A DNA stretch of 64,000 bases from Aliikangiella sp965214955 (GCA_965214955.1 CBDCCU010000001.1:124001-188000); one strand, 5' to 3'. Shown: positions 1 to 9,892, numbered from the stretch's first letter. A program made the numbers and translations. The notes: generated by a model from the sequence alone, not told the origin.

Positions 1-3000
1 CTACTCGAAGTGATTTAAATGAAAGTTTTATCGAAACTTTAAATCAATGCCTCGATGTTTTAACCGATATGCTTAATCGTATTGCTTCTGAGGAAGATAT
101 CTCTGATGCTAGTGCAACGATAGAACTGGTTGAGGCTTGGATCCAAGGTGAAAATGATGAGTCGCCACCTGATGATATGGATGTTGAGCTAGTTGAGTTA
201 TTTGTTGAAGAGGGTGAAGAGCTGATAGAAACTGCCCGTTCATTAATTGAGCGCTGGCAAGAAAACCTTCATAGCAAAGAGCTTAATGGGGAATTAAGAA
301 GAATTTTCCACACGATTAAAGGCAGCTCTAGAATGGCTGGAGCCATGTCAATTGGCGATTTAGGTTTTGCTGCAGAAGATATGTTTAACACTGTTATCGA
401 GCTAGGCAGAGAATTATCGTTAAAAGATCACACCATTATTTCAGCAACAACCGATAAATTAGAGCTGATGATTGCCGAGCTAAAAAGGCTTAAATGGCCT
501 GCTGAGGCAGAGCAAGAAATTAAAATAATCCGTCAGCACTTAAGTGGAGAAGCACCAGAAAGTATTGAGGTTGAAGAAGATGAAACCGTTGATACTCAAA
601 CTGAAAAAGTTGTAGAGACTGTTGAGGTTTCTGAGACTGCTGAAGTTGCTGAAAATCTTGACGTTGTTGAAACGGATAATACCGAATCAGCAATGGTTGA
701 ATTGGAACTACCAGAAAGTGATGCAGAAGAAAGCGATGTAGAAGAAAGCGACATAGAAAAAATTGAAGAAATTGAGCTTGCGGCTGATCAAGAGCCTGAA
801 AAACTGACTGTTGATGAAGTTGATGAAGTTGATGAAGTTGATGAAGTTGATGAAGTTGATGAAGTTGATGAAGTTGATGAAGACCAAATTCCAAGCTTGG
901 AAGAAACTTTTGATCAAGATGTAGAACTCTTAGAAGAGCAAGAAATAACATTTGAACCTGCTGATGTTGTTGAAGATATTAGTGAGAGTGAGAGTGAGGC
1001 TGAAGAAGAGCCTGAAATTATTGAAGCCCAACTGCCCGATGCTGAACTACTTGAAGCCGAACTACTTGAAGACGAACTGTCTGAAATTGAAAGCGAGCAG
1101 ACAGAAGAAGTTCAAATACAAGATGAAGACGAACAGATCGAAGAGGCTCAAGTACAAGATGAGCAGATTGAAGATGAGCAGGCACAAGAAGAGCAAATAA
1201 CGGAAGCTCAAATCGGTGAAGAGCAAGAAGATGATCAAATTGACGATTCACAAGCCTTAGCTGAGCATGAAGAAGTAGCAGAAACCGTTGAACCCGAGCT
1301 TGAAGTTATAGAAGCGCCTGTTTCTGAACTAACGCTAGTGGAAGACTCCATTACTCCATCGGCTCCAGTTGTTGTATCTGGCAATGTTCAAAAAGTAGAG
1401 CTCGATGAAGATGGTGAAGAAGTTTTAGAAATATACCTTGAAGAAGCCGATGAGCTATTGGTGGCGCTTGATGAATCACTAAATCAATGGTCGGAATCAT
1501 TAAATGACAAAGGCACAATTGATCTGTTGCAAAGAACATTGCACACCTTTAAAGGCGGTGCACGTTTATCTGATTTAGTGGTATTAGGTGATTTAACTCA
1601 TGAAATGGAAACCTATTTTGAAAAGGTAAATCGAGGTGAGCTACAACCGAATAGTCAAGCGGTTGATTTTATGTTGCAAGGTTACGATGTTATAGCTAAC
1701 TTAGTTGATGAGGTTGCTAGCTCAAGACAAATGACTTATCCAGAGCTTTACATGCAGAAGCTTGAAAAGTTGATTTTAGGTGAGCCTATCAGTGATGATG
1801 AAGACTCAGTTAAAACTGAGTCTAGCGAACCTGAACTCAGTATTGTTGCTGAAGATGATACAACCGCAGAGCAAGGCAAAGATATTGCCGAGATTGTTTC
1901 TTTTGAACAGAAAAAACAAGAGCAAGAATCTAAAGTTAGGCCATTGCAAACCTCTGAGGTTGTCCGTTTACCATCTGAGCAATTAGAATCACTAGTTAAC
2001 TTAGCGGGTGAAACCTCTATTTTCCGCTCTCGTCTTGAGCAGCAAATGTCGGTACTTAAGTACAACCTTGAAGAAATGAGCTCAACGATTGAGCGACTAA
2101 AAGATCAGCTAAGAAACTTAGATATTGAAACTGAAGCACAAATTCTTTACCGCCGAGAAATTTCTGGCGGTGTTGAGTATGACGATTTTGATCCGCTAGA
2201 AATGGATAGATATACCCGCCAACAAGAGCTAACTCGCGGTCTTGGTGAAAGTGCGGTGGATTTGGTGAGCTTAAAAGAATCACTCGATGCACTAACTTCA
2301 GACTCTGAAACCTTATTATTACAGCAAGGTCGAGTTAATACCGAAATGCAAGAAAGCCTAATGCGAACACGCATGACACCTTTTGAAAGCTTAGTTCCTA
2401 GATTACGCCGAATGGTTCGTCAAATCAGTAATGAGCTAGGCAAGGCTACTGAGTTAAAAATTAGTGCCGAAGGCGAAATGGATAGAACGGTATTAGAGCG
2501 TATTGTTGCACCCATTGAGCATATGCTAAGAAACGCAATGGATCACGGTATTGAATCTCCAGAAGAGCGACGTAAAAAGGGCAAGCCTGAATCTGGTAGC
2601 GTGAAAATATCGCTTTTCCGCGAAGGCGGTGAAGTATTTATTAAAATTCAAGATGATGGACGCGGCTTAAATTTAGCGGCTATTAAGAAAAAAGCAATAG
2701 AAAAAGGATTAATTACCGAGCAGTCGGAGCTTACTGATCATGAGTTACAGCAGCTTATTTTAGAGGCTGGTTTTAGTACCGCAGAGCAAGTTACTCAAAT
2801 TTCTGGTCGTGGTGTTGGCATGGATGTGGTGAGTAGTGAAATTAAACAAATGGGCGGTGTTGTTGAAATTGACTCGGTTGAAGGGGCGGGCACAACATTT
2901 ACCGTTAAACTACCATTTACTGTTTCGGTTAACCATGCATTAATGGTTAAGGTTGGTGACGATATCTTTGCGATCCCACTGTCTAACATTGAGGGTATTG

Positions 3001-3767
3001 TTCGAGTAAGTCCATTTGAGCTAGAAGAATATTATGATAATGAAGATGCTGAGTATGAATATGCGGGCATTAATTATTCAATGAATTATCTAGGGCAAAT
3101 ACTCGACCGCAATAAGAGTGCTAACCTTAAAGGGGTAACACAACAGTTACCTGTTTTATTGTTACATGGTGCCGATCACCCAACAGCATTACAAGTTGAT
3201 GAACTGATAGGTAGTCGTGAAATTGTTGTAAAATCAATTGGTAGTCAGTTAAGTACAATTAGTGGTTTATCTGGAGCAACTATTCTTGGTGATGGCCGGG
3301 TTGTAATGATTTTAGATATGCCTGCACTCATTAGACGAATTGATGCTAAGCAAGAAATTGAAGAAGATATTGCATTACAAGATGTTGAAGAGCGAATTCC
3401 TGTAGTTATGGTTGTTGATGACTCAATTACGGTAAGAAAAGTAACAACTCGCTTGTTAGAGCGCCATAACTTTGAGGTAATTACAGCCAAAGATGGTGTT
3501 GATGCACTTACTGTTTTAGGCGAACAAAAGCCCGATGTTATGTTGCTTGATATTGAAATGCCAAGAATGGATGGTTTTGAGCTAGCAACGATTATCCGAC
3601 ACGATGAAAATCTAAAAGATCTACCAATTGTTATGATCACTTCTCGAACTGGTGAAAAACATAGAGAAAGAGCTGAGCAAATTGGGGTGAATCGATACTT
3701 GGGTAAGCCATATAATGAAGTAGGATTAATCGATACGATTGACACTTTATTATCGAAAAATTCTTGA
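1..3767 (+). CDS. chpA: ChpA-type hybrid chemotaxis histidine kinase, 5' truncated
   Basis: CheA-like kinase of the Pil-Chp pathway that controls type IV pilus motility. The frame is open from base 3 to the first Met at 69, so the gene starts outside the window; ChpA proteins usually carry several more Hpt domains. Numbering from that Met: Hpt around 40-140 with phospho-His 81 (FHTIKGSSRMAG), a long acidic low-complexity linker at about 180-450, a second Hpt with His 492 (LHTFKGGARL), the H-kinase dimerisation region (VRLPSEQLESLVNLAGE), a HATPase (HMLRNAMDHGIE, then GRGVGMDVV), a CheW-like domain, and a C-terminal receiver with acidic pair near 1117 (VVDDSITVRKV) and phospho-Asp 1161 (LLDIEMPRMDG). 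The downstream genes chpB and chpC follow closely and form an operon with it. The function is firm from domain order; the symbol rests on the chpB/chpC context. Confidence 0.93.
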   Translation, partial: TRSDLNESFIETLNQCLDVLTDMLNRIASEEDISDASATIELVEAWIQGENDESPPDDMDVELVELFVEEGEELIETARSLIERWQENLHSKELNGELRRIFHTIKGSSRMAGAMSIGDLGFAAEDMFNTVIELGRELSLKDHTIISATTDKLELMIAELKRLKWPAEAEQEIKIIRQHLSGEAPESIEVEEDETVDTQTEKVVETVEVSETAEVAENLDVVETDNTESAMVELELPESDAEESDVEESDIEKIEEIELAADQEPEKLTVDEVDEVDEVDEVDEVDEVDEVDEDQIPSLEETFDQDVELLEEQEITFEPADVVEDISESESEAEEEPEIIEAQLPDAELLEAELLEDELSEIESEQTEEVQIQDEDEQIEEAQVQDEQIEDEQAQEEQITEAQIGEEQEDDQIDDSQALAEHEEVAETVEPELEVIEAPVSELTLVEDSITPSAPVVVSGNVQKVELDEDGEEVLEIYLEEADELLVALDESLNQWSESLNDKGTIDLLQRTLHTFKGGARLSDLVVLGDLTHEMETYFEKVNRGELQPNSQAVDFMLQGYDVIANLVDEVASSRQMTYPELYMQKLEKLILGEPISDDEDSVKTESSEPELSIVAEDDTTAEQGKDIAEIVSFEQKKQEQESKVRPLQTSEVVRLPSEQLESLVNLAGETSIFRSRLEQQMSVLKYNLEEMSSTIERLKDQLRNLDIETEAQILYRREISGGVEYDDFDPLEMDRYTRQQELTRGLGESAVDLVSLKESLDALTSDSETLLLQQGRVNTEMQESLMRTRMTPFESLVPRLRRMVRQISNELGKATELKISAEGEMDRTVLERIVAPIEHMLRNAMDHGIESPEERRKKGKPESGSVKISLFREGGEVFIKIQDDGRGLNLAAIKKKAIEKGLITEQSELTDHELQQLILEAGFSTAEQVTQISGRGVGMDVVSSEIKQMGGVVEIDSVEGAGTTFTVKLPFTVSVNHALMVKVGDDIFAIPLSNIEGIVRVSPFELEEYYDNEDAEYEYAGINYSMNYLGQILDRNKSANLKGVTQQLPVLLLHGADHPTALQVDELIGSREIVVKSIGSQLSTISGLSGATILGDGRVVMILDMPALIRRIDAKQEIEEDIALQDVEERIPVVMVVDDSITVRKVTTRLLERHNFEVITAKDGVDALTVLGEQKPDVMLLDIEMPRMDGFELATIIRHDENLKDLPIVMITSRTGEKHRERAEQIGVNRYLGKPYNEVGLIDTIDTLLSKNS
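810..881 (+). repeat. Eight perfect 9-bp tandem repeats inside chpA
   Basis: Unit GTTGATGAA, eight exact head-to-tail copies, in frame and encoding (Val-Asp-Glu)8 within the acidic linker between the two visible Hpt domains. Every copy is identical at all nine positions, which suggests recent slippage expansion. Each change in copy number keeps the reading frame. Confidence 0.97.
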
Positions 3768-3775
3768 GGATTACA

Positions 3776-6700
3776 GTGAGCGGCTTAAAAATTGGATTGG
3801 TAGCGTCTGATAATGATGAAACGTCACTACTAGTATCTTTATTAGAAAACGAACAGGCGGAAGTGACCTATAATATTCCGCCTTCGGCTATTACTGAGTT
3901 ACACATAGCATCAACCGATATTCATGTTTGGCTGTTAAAAGTTGATGATGATTCTTGGCATGATGCGGTTGATGATTTACTTGATGAATCAGAAGTGCCA
4001 GTGTTTTTTAGTGAACCCGGCACTTTGGAAAAACAAAGTCACCCTGAATATTGGTGTCGCAAATTAATAGAGCGTTTGTTTGAAATCACAGGCCTTAATA
4101 GTGAAGCGCAATCAAGTGTTAGCGAAAATGAAGTTAATGAAGTTGAGCCAGTTAACCAATTAGATCAAGAAGAATCAGCCCGTGTAGAGACATCTACAGT
4201 AGAGACAACCAACGCAGTAACAACTACAACAGAAACAACCACCGCAGTAACAGAAGTTGAACCACAAGAAACTGAAGAAACGGTTTCAGATCCGCTTGAA
4301 AAATCTATTGATGAACTTGCCATATCAAGCGTTGATTTGCCAAGTGATATTGCCGCCGAGCTTGTTTCTGAGCTTGAAGATCTCTCTCCTGTACTAGATG
4401 AAGTACCCGATGTAAGCCAGCCCGAAACACAACACTTTGATGCAGAGACTACAGAAGTCAATGTGTTAGAAACTAATATTTCAGAAACCAGTATTTCAGA
4501 AGCCGATACCCCGGAAACCGGTATTCCAGAAACCAATATTCCAGAACCCAATATCCCAGAAGCCAGTGATCCAGAAACTAATACCCCAGACATCAGCACG
4601 CCTAATGAGGTAGAGCCATCAATATTAAATGCAATTGAATTAGCAGAGATTGAATTGAACGAGATTGAATCAACTGAAGCTGGATCAAGCATAGAATTAG
4701 ATACTCTCGATTTTTCTACTGATATGGGTATTGATCTTGATGATGAAGCAATCGAGGAGCCTACATTAATAGAGGGATCACCAGAAACAGAGGAATCACC
4801 TGAATCAGACGTAGCACTAGAATCAGACGGAGTACTAAAGTCAGATATAGCACCTGAATCAGACGCAGTACCGGAAGAAATAGAAGTATCATCGGAAACA
4901 GAAATTTCATCGGAAACAGAAGTATCGCTTGAAATAGAATCATCAGATGAAGACAACATTTCTTCAGACATTGGAATAGAGCTATTACCAGATGATCAGC
5001 CTAACATTGATGGTTTAGAGGCTAATGTTGATTTCAGTGAAGATAACTCGCAAGAAGAAATTAACTTTGAGTCAACAATAGAAGGCGAGCATGAGTTCAA
5101 CATTTCGCCTTTAGATTTTGAGCATGATATTGATGAAAATAAACAAACTTTAGATGTTGAAGCAAACGATAGTGCACAAGCAATAGAAACGACGTTTCAG
5201 CAAGGTGAAGCTGGTTTAGATTTCCAAGAAAATGAGCAAATACCCGAGTTGTCATTGGAACTTTTAGAAGAAAATGAAACCGAAGTTATTACAGGAAAAG
5301 CAGTTTTTATTACAGAAGATGACGAACTTGCAAATAATGAAGAAAAAGAGCAAGAAGAAAATGATGCAAGTGAAGAAAATGAGTTTTCTCTATCTTTAGA
5401 GCCCATTGAAGGTGAAGGGCCAATTACGGGTAAAGCCAACTTTTTGGATGATAGCTTTTTTGAAGATGATTTACCGGCAGAGCAAAGTGTAGAGCCAAGC
5501 TCAAATAACCATGAAGCTCCGCAATTAGATGGCATTCAAGAGCCCATAGAAGAGTCAAATGATGCTAGTGAGTTATCTCTTACTCTTGAAGAGCCTAGTT
5601 TTGATGCAAGTGAATTTAATGAAACTGAAGAGGTAAGCACTGAGGAGTCAGAACCAGAGCCAGAATCAGAATTGGAAGCTAGTGAAGCAATAGATAGTGC
5701 TTCTTCAATTGATGTATTAGAAGAGCTTGATCTTTCAGACGTAGATAATAATACTGAACTTGCACCCGATAAAATTATGGAACTTGCCCAACAGGCAGTA
5801 AGTAATAACGTTGATGCAATATCAACTGATGATGAACTGTTTGTAGACGAAAAAGAACAAGTTACCGATTTTTCTGAGCTGAACGAATTAAAAGCTGAAT
5901 CGGAGCTAGAGCCTGAAATTGAACCAGAAACTGAATTAGAACCTGAAATTGAGTCAGAGCCAGAAGCTGAACTGGAACTAGAAATTGAATCAGAACCAGA
6001 AACTGAACTAGAACCTGAAATTGAACCAGAACCAGAAGCTGAGCTAGAACCAGAAATTGAACCAGAACCAGAAACTGAACTGGAACCTGAAATTGAATCA
6101 GAATCAGAAACTGAACTAGAGCCAGAAATTAAACCAGAACCAGCAGCTGAACTAGCGTTAGATGAAGCGATTTCAGTTGAAATTCCAATGCTTGATGAAA
6201 CGGCATCTGACGTAGAGTTTGAATCGGTTACCGCAAAAAGTGAAATAACAACACCAACTAAAAAACCTTGTTGGGTATTAGGAGCATCCTTGGGTGGCCC
6301 TGCTGCTTTAAAGAACTTTTTTAAACATCTTCCCGCAGATATTAATGCCAGTATTATTATTGCCCAGCATATTGATGAAAGCTTTTTACCCGTTTTAGCT
6401 GAAATACTCACTAGCTCAAGTCATTTCGATGTTAGCATTGCCACAGGAAGCAATGAAATGACAGCGGGTAAAGTTTTGCTTGCTCCGCTAGATGGTAAAA
6501 CAGTATTTTTACAAGATGGCTCAATGTTGGTTGACCGAGCTCAAAAATGGAGCCCTCCCTATTTACCATGCATCAATGATGTTATTGAGTCGGTTGCCCA
6601 AGTCTATGGTGAAATTGCTGGAGCAATTATTTTTAGTGGTATGGGAGAAGACGGGCTAAATGGCGCTAAAAAGCTAAGAGAGACTGGTGGGCAAGTTTGG

Positions 6701-6829
6701 GCACAAAGTATTGATACTTGTGCTAATGCTTCTATGCCAGAGTCAATTATTAATAATAATGAAGCAGATTTTATTGGTACTCCTAAAGCACTGGCAGAAA
6801 AGTTAGTGGAAGTTTGTAACCAACAATAA
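3776..6829 (+). CDS. chpB: ChpB-type CheB methylesterase with giant acidic linker
   Basis: Glutamate methylesterase-like protein that would demethylate the Pil-Chp receptor. The start chosen is GTG 3776, because GAGGA at 3766-3770 sits just upstream; a TTG at 3764 overlaps the chpA stop but lacks a ribosome site. The protein is 1017 aa. Residues about 1-110 look like a degenerate receiver-type domain. Residues about 110-825 are an Asp/Glu/Ser/Pro-rich linker with repeats. The C-terminal CheB domain holds the catalytic Ser 838 (GASLGG), His 865 (AQHI) and Asp 959 (MGEDG). Other ChpB/CheB proteins are about 340-370 aa, so most of the length is linker. Antisense open frames over this gene reflect its biased codons. 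Confidence 0.9.
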   Translation: MSGLKIGLVASDNDETSLLVSLLENEQAEVTYNIPPSAITELHIASTDIHVWLLKVDDDSWHDAVDDLLDESEVPVFFSEPGTLEKQSHPEYWCRKLIERLFEITGLNSEAQSSVSENEVNEVEPVNQLDQEESARVETSTVETTNAVTTTTETTTAVTEVEPQETEETVSDPLEKSIDELAISSVDLPSDIAAELVSELEDLSPVLDEVPDVSQPETQHFDAETTEVNVLETNISETSISEADTPETGIPETNIPEPNIPEASDPETNTPDISTPNEVEPSILNAIELAEIELNEIESTEAGSSIELDTLDFSTDMGIDLDDEAIEEPTLIEGSPETEESPESDVALESDGVLKSDIAPESDAVPEEIEVSSETEISSETEVSLEIESSDEDNISSDIGIELLPDDQPNIDGLEANVDFSEDNSQEEINFESTIEGEHEFNISPLDFEHDIDENKQTLDVEANDSAQAIETTFQQGEAGLDFQENEQIPELSLELLEENETEVITGKAVFITEDDELANNEEKEQEENDASEENEFSLSLEPIEGEGPITGKANFLDDSFFEDDLPAEQSVEPSSNNHEAPQLDGIQEPIEESNDASELSLTLEEPSFDASEFNETEEVSTEESEPEPESELEASEAIDSASSIDVLEELDLSDVDNNTELAPDKIMELAQQAVSNNVDAISTDDELFVDEKEQVTDFSELNELKAESELEPEIEPETELEPEIESEPEAELELEIESEPETELEPEIEPEPEAELEPEIEPEPETELEPEIESESETELEPEIKPEPAAELALDEAISVEIPMLDETASDVEFESVTAKSEITTPTKKPCWVLGASLGGPAALKNFFKHLPADINASIIIAQHIDESFLPVLAEILTSSSHFDVSIATGSNEMTAGKVLLAPLDGKTVFLQDGSMLVDRAQKWSPPYLPCINDVIESVAQVYGEIAGAIIFSGMGEDGLNGAKKLRETGGQVWAQSIDTCANASMPESIINNNEADFIGTPKALAEKLVEVCNQQ
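5245..5472 (+). repeat. Duplicated short linear module in ChpB linker
   Basis: Two diverged copies of a roughly 27-residue module lie at 5245-5328 and 5381-5472. Both have the form L/F-S-L-x-L-E, a few acidic residues, then ITGKAxF and an Asp-rich tail (VITGKAVFITEDDE and PITGKANFLDDSFFEDD). The conserved ITGKAxF core stands out from an otherwise composition-driven linker, so it may be a binding motif. A third LSLTLEE start at about 5572 lacks the core. Confidence 0.75.
5903..6154 (+). repeat. Imperfect 36-bp Glu/Pro tandem repeats in chpB
   Basis: About seven imperfect units of the type ELEPEIEPEPEA/T (12 residues; the first unit is 10). They lie just before the CheB catalytic domain and form a stiff, strongly acidic Glu-Pro stalk. 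The unit is best conserved at ELEPEI, and drift appears as Pro/Ser exchanges. Confidence 0.9.
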
Positions 6830-6868
6830 AGCTAATTAAGATAAGAGTATTGAATAGAGGATTTTACA

Positions 6869-7342
6869 ATGGCAACCCAACCTGAAGAAGTATATAGCTT
6901 GATGATTCCAACGGTTTTAGGAAACATATTGTTGCCTAACTCAAGTGTTGCAGAAATTGTCCCATTTAGTAATGTTAATCTTTTCCAAGATGAAGATGAT
7001 AAGCCCAACTGGTTTTTAGGTAACTTACTTTGGCGTGGTCGTGATATTCCGCTAATATCTGTTGATCTAATGAGCGGAGCTGACGATGCGCAAGCTAATA
7101 AGCGATCTCGTGTTGCTATTGCCCATACATTAAACTCTAATAAAACTCTTCCTTATATTGCCATTGTTGTACAAGGCATCCCAAGACTATCCCATGTTAC
7201 CCAAAATAACATTAAACTTGTTGACGAGGTTGATTTACCCGAAAGTGAAAAAGTTCGCGTTACTGTTGATGACATTAAAGCCAATATACCCGATTTAGAT
7301 CAACTTGAATTAATGATTATGGCTGCTCAGAGTGCCGCATAA
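6869..7342 (+). CDS. chpC: ChpC-like CheW-domain adaptor
   Basis: A 157-aa protein consisting of a single CheW-like fold (LMIPTVLGNILLPNSSVAEIVPF near the N-terminus, FLGNLLWRGRDIPLISVD in the middle). Such proteins couple receptors to the ChpA kinase. It lies 39 bp after chpB, with GAGG before ATG 6869, and its end overlaps the next start. The name follows from its place as third gene after chpA and chpB. Confidence 0.85.
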   Translation: MATQPEEVYSLMIPTVLGNILLPNSSVAEIVPFSNVNLFQDEDDKPNWFLGNLLWRGRDIPLISVDLMSGADDAQANKRSRVAIAHTLNSNKTLPYIAIVVQGIPRLSHVTQNNIKLVDEVDLPESEKVRVTVDDIKANIPDLDQLELMIMAAQSAA

Positions 7343-8528
7343 CTCAGCTAAAATTACTTCTCAAGCACTCAAAAATATGCCTTTACTAAAAACTCAATGG
7401 CCACTCATGTTTATTGGTGGCTTTATTGGGTTAATTTTAAGTTATGCCGCTTTTTCTGGCGATGAGCAGGGAAGAGTTAATATTTTATATTTGCTGTTTG
7501 TGTTTTGCTTTATTCCTCTTGCAAGCCTAATCATTAGTTTATTTTCATTATTTAATGGAAAAGGGCTTAATCTTGCCAGAATGTGGCAGTTAGCACCCGC
7601 TAGTCTAAATCAACAGAAAGCGTTATATCGAAAACTGCGTCAGGCTCAAGTTGATAAAATTTGGCTTTTTATGCAAAGCCAACTTGCTGGTTTGAGTTAT
7701 GCCGTGGCAAGTGTATTGATCTTTTTTATTGTTTTACTCGGCAGTGATGTTAACTTTATTTGGCGAAGCACTTTGTTATCTGCTGATGATTTAATCAATG
7801 TTTTGTCTGCATTTAGTGCGCCATGGAGTTTTTGGGCTAGTGCTCAGCCAACCGTTGAATTGTTACAAGCAACGCAAGATTCCAGATTAGTTAGTTCACA
7901 CTCTTCTACCGATAGTTATGCTAGGTGGTGGCAATTTATTTTTGCGGTACAACTTTTTTATAGTTTCTTGCCTAGGCTTGTGTGTTGGCTAGTGAGCAGA
8001 AGAATTGTTGCTTATAAGTTGGTTAAACTAGAGCAAGCTCAGTTAAATAATCAAACTGAGCTAAATAATCAGGCTGAGTTAAATAATCAAAATAAAGCGC
8101 CAAAAAATGATGTTAGGCAAACCCAAATAGCCGATGAATTACCTTCACCTTTTACCATTGCAAACTGGGCAGGTGTGCCTTTAAATGTTATTAAGTCGAT
8201 AAAAGTATTGCACGCAGATACAAATAACCGCATGAATGTTGGCCCTTTGGCATCCGATACCGAGCAAAAGCTGGCGGATAGATGGCAAGGTAATCAGGTG
8301 TTATTGGTAAAGTCTTGGGAACCTCCACTAAGAGAGCTTGCCGATTATTTAGAAGGTACTCGCGGTGTTATTTTTCCTCTTGATTGGGAAGGTGAACAAT
8401 TAAATCCTGTGATGAAACATCATCTTGATGAGTGGCTTAGGTTTTGCGCTCAGTTTTCCCATTGGAAAATTTACCTGCCTCAACATTTAATGCCTCAAAC
8501 ACTTAACTCAAAAGAAGAGAGCGATTAG
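7332..8528 (+). CDS. DUF2868-family membrane protein
   Basis: A 398-aa inner-membrane protein with hydrophobic segments near residues 26-42, 50-73, 118-137 and 195-217. It belongs to the DUF2868 family, which is typically encoded directly before a DUF3482 GTPase, as here. The biochemical role is unknown. The GTG start at 7332 overlaps the chpC stop by 11 bp; no strong ribosome site is visible, and ATG 7378 is an alternative. Between the last membrane segment and the C-terminal part is a small Asn/Gln-rich tandem repeat. Confidence 0.8.
   Translation: MPHNSAKITSQALKNMPLLKTQWPLMFIGGFIGLILSYAAFSGDEQGRVNILYLLFVFCFIPLASLIISLFSLFNGKGLNLARMWQLAPASLNQQKALYRKLRQAQVDKIWLFMQSQLAGLSYAVASVLIFFIVLLGSDVNFIWRSTLLSADDLINVLSAFSAPWSFWASAQPTVELLQATQDSRLVSSHSSTDSYARWWQFIFAVQLFYSFLPRLVCWLVSRRIVAYKLVKLEQAQLNNQTELNNQAELNNQNKAPKNDVRQTQIADELPSPFTIANWAGVPLNVIKSIKVLHADTNNRMNVGPLASDTEQKLADRWQGNQVLLVKSWEPPLRELADYLEGTRGVIFPLDWEGEQLNPVMKHHLDEWLRFCAQFSHWKIYLPQHLMPQTLNSKEESD
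8043..8096 (+). repeat. Three 18-bp tandem repeats in DUF2868 gene
   Basis: Three head-to-tail 18-bp units (8043-8060, 8061-8078, 8079-8096), the first two differing at three bases. They encode LNNQTE / LNNQAE / LNNQNK in a polar linker. Confidence 0.9.
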
Positions 8529-8530
8529 TG

Positions 8531-9892
8531 ATGATGATTAATCGTGCTTGTTTTGCCGTAGTAGGACATCCAAATAAAGGAAAGTCATCAATTGTTTCTA
8601 CTTTAAGCCAAAATAATTCAATTTTAATTTCTCAGCAAAGTGGAACAACGGTTGAATCACAAAGCTATCGTATTGAGTTGCCTAACGCAGGGTATGAGCT
8701 AATAGACACACCTGGATTTCAGCGCCCTAGAAAAGCTTTAAAGTGGTTGCAGTCGCGAGCAGACAATGCTTCTCAAAGAGCAAGTGCTGTTAACGATTTT
8801 TGTAATGATCCTTTTTGCCAAAAACAATTTCCAGATGAAGTGGCATTATTAACACCGATAACCAAAGGCGCAGCAATTTTATATGTAGTAGATGGCTCCC
8901 GACCATTTGGTGTGGAATATGAAGCCGAAATGGAAATACTACGCTGGACAGGTCAACCTAGCATGGCTTTAATTAACCCAATAGAAAGCGAGCGACATGT
9001 AGTGCAATGGGAAAATGCATTAAAACAATTTTTTAAAACCGTAACCACTTTTAATCCCATGACGGCAGATTTTGAAAAACAAATTGCTCTGCTAGAAACC
9101 TTTATAGTGCTCAATAAAAAATGGGCTGGCAGTTTAAAACAACTAGTTGCTGACTTGCGTTATAGACGATTACAGCAACAAACTGCTGCGGCTAAGGTGT
9201 TGGCGCTTTTATTGGAAGATGTTTGTCATTATTCTTTGTCGCAAAAAGTGATCACACAAAAACAAGCGCAAAGCATTAAGCCTGCGATGGAAAAAAGTTA
9301 TCAGCAATGGATGGTTGATAGAGAAGCTAAAGCGCAAAAAGAGTTGTTGTCTATTTATTTGCACGATGATGCACATTTAATGATGACACAATTTGAGCTT
9401 CCCCCATTTTTGTTTGAGCAATCACAATGGTACGCATGGGGATTAAACAAGCAACAATTACTAACCGCAGCCACTATTGCTGGCGCTACTGCGGGAGCTG
9501 CAATTGATTTAGCCGTAGCAGGGAGTAGTTTTATGCTGGGTGCCATAGGCGGCGGTGTTACTGGATTTAGTAGTGCATTTTTTGGTGCCAATAAGCTAGT
9601 AACCAACAAAATTAAAGGGATACCCTTGGGCGGGTATGAATCTTCGGTTGGCCCAATTAATAACCTTAATTTTCCTTATGTTATTTTAGGCCGTTTTATT
9701 TATTTGTATCAGCAGATTAAATCGAAAAACCATGCAAATAGACAAGCCTTAACTATTGCTCCAGAAGATTTTCAAGCGCAGGTTAGCGCGCTGGAAAAGT
9801 CTGAACAGTCTGCTTTGCATAAAGCGTGTAAAAAGCTCATTAGCCAAAAAGTAGTGGATGATTTGCCCGAAATATTGCTAAAACTTTTATGA
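8531..9892 (+). CDS. DUF3482-family GTPase
   Basis: A 453-aa P-loop GTPase of the TrmE/Era/EngA-like class with a DUF3482 C-terminal part. G1 is GHPNKGKSS near residue 12, the switch I Thr lies in SGTTVES, and G3 is DTPGF. A glycine/alanine-rich hydrophobic stretch around 315-360 suggests membrane contact. Its partner is the DUF2868 membrane protein immediately upstream, whose stop overlaps the start region. GTG 8528, ATG 8531 and ATG 8534 are all possible starts; a purine-rich site (AGAAGAGAG) favours 8531. The cellular role of the pair is not known. Confidence 0.83.
   Translation: MMINRACFAVVGHPNKGKSSIVSTLSQNNSILISQQSGTTVESQSYRIELPNAGYELIDTPGFQRPRKALKWLQSRADNASQRASAVNDFCNDPFCQKQFPDEVALLTPITKGAAILYVVDGSRPFGVEYEAEMEILRWTGQPSMALINPIESERHVVQWENALKQFFKTVTTFNPMTADFEKQIALLETFIVLNKKWAGSLKQLVADLRYRRLQQQTAAAKVLALLLEDVCHYSLSQKVITQKQAQSIKPAMEKSYQQWMVDREAKAQKELLSIYLHDDAHLMMTQFELPPFLFEQSQWYAWGLNKQQLLTAATIAGATAGAAIDLAVAGSSFMLGAIGGGVTGFSSAFFGANKLVTNKIKGIPLGGYESSVGPINNLNFPYVILGRFIYLYQQIKSKNHANRQALTIAPEDFQAQVSALEKSEQSALHKACKKLISQKVVDDLPEILLKLL

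Noticed and set aside
810..881. CRISPR-like direct repeats
   Set aside because: Units are 9 bp with no spacers and lie in frame inside chpA.
520..951. Antisense Gln/Leu/His-rich frames across the VDE repeats in chpA
   Set aside because: Shadow of the 9-bp repeat on the coding strand.
3764..3775. TTG start for chpB
   Set aside because: It overlaps the chpA stop and has no ribosome site; GTG 3776 has GAGGA at the right distance.
5536..6411. A 291-aa antisense frame in chpB (and one at 4165-4971)
   Set aside because: Ser-rich products created by the complement of Glu/Asp/Pro-rich repeats; no independent start signal.
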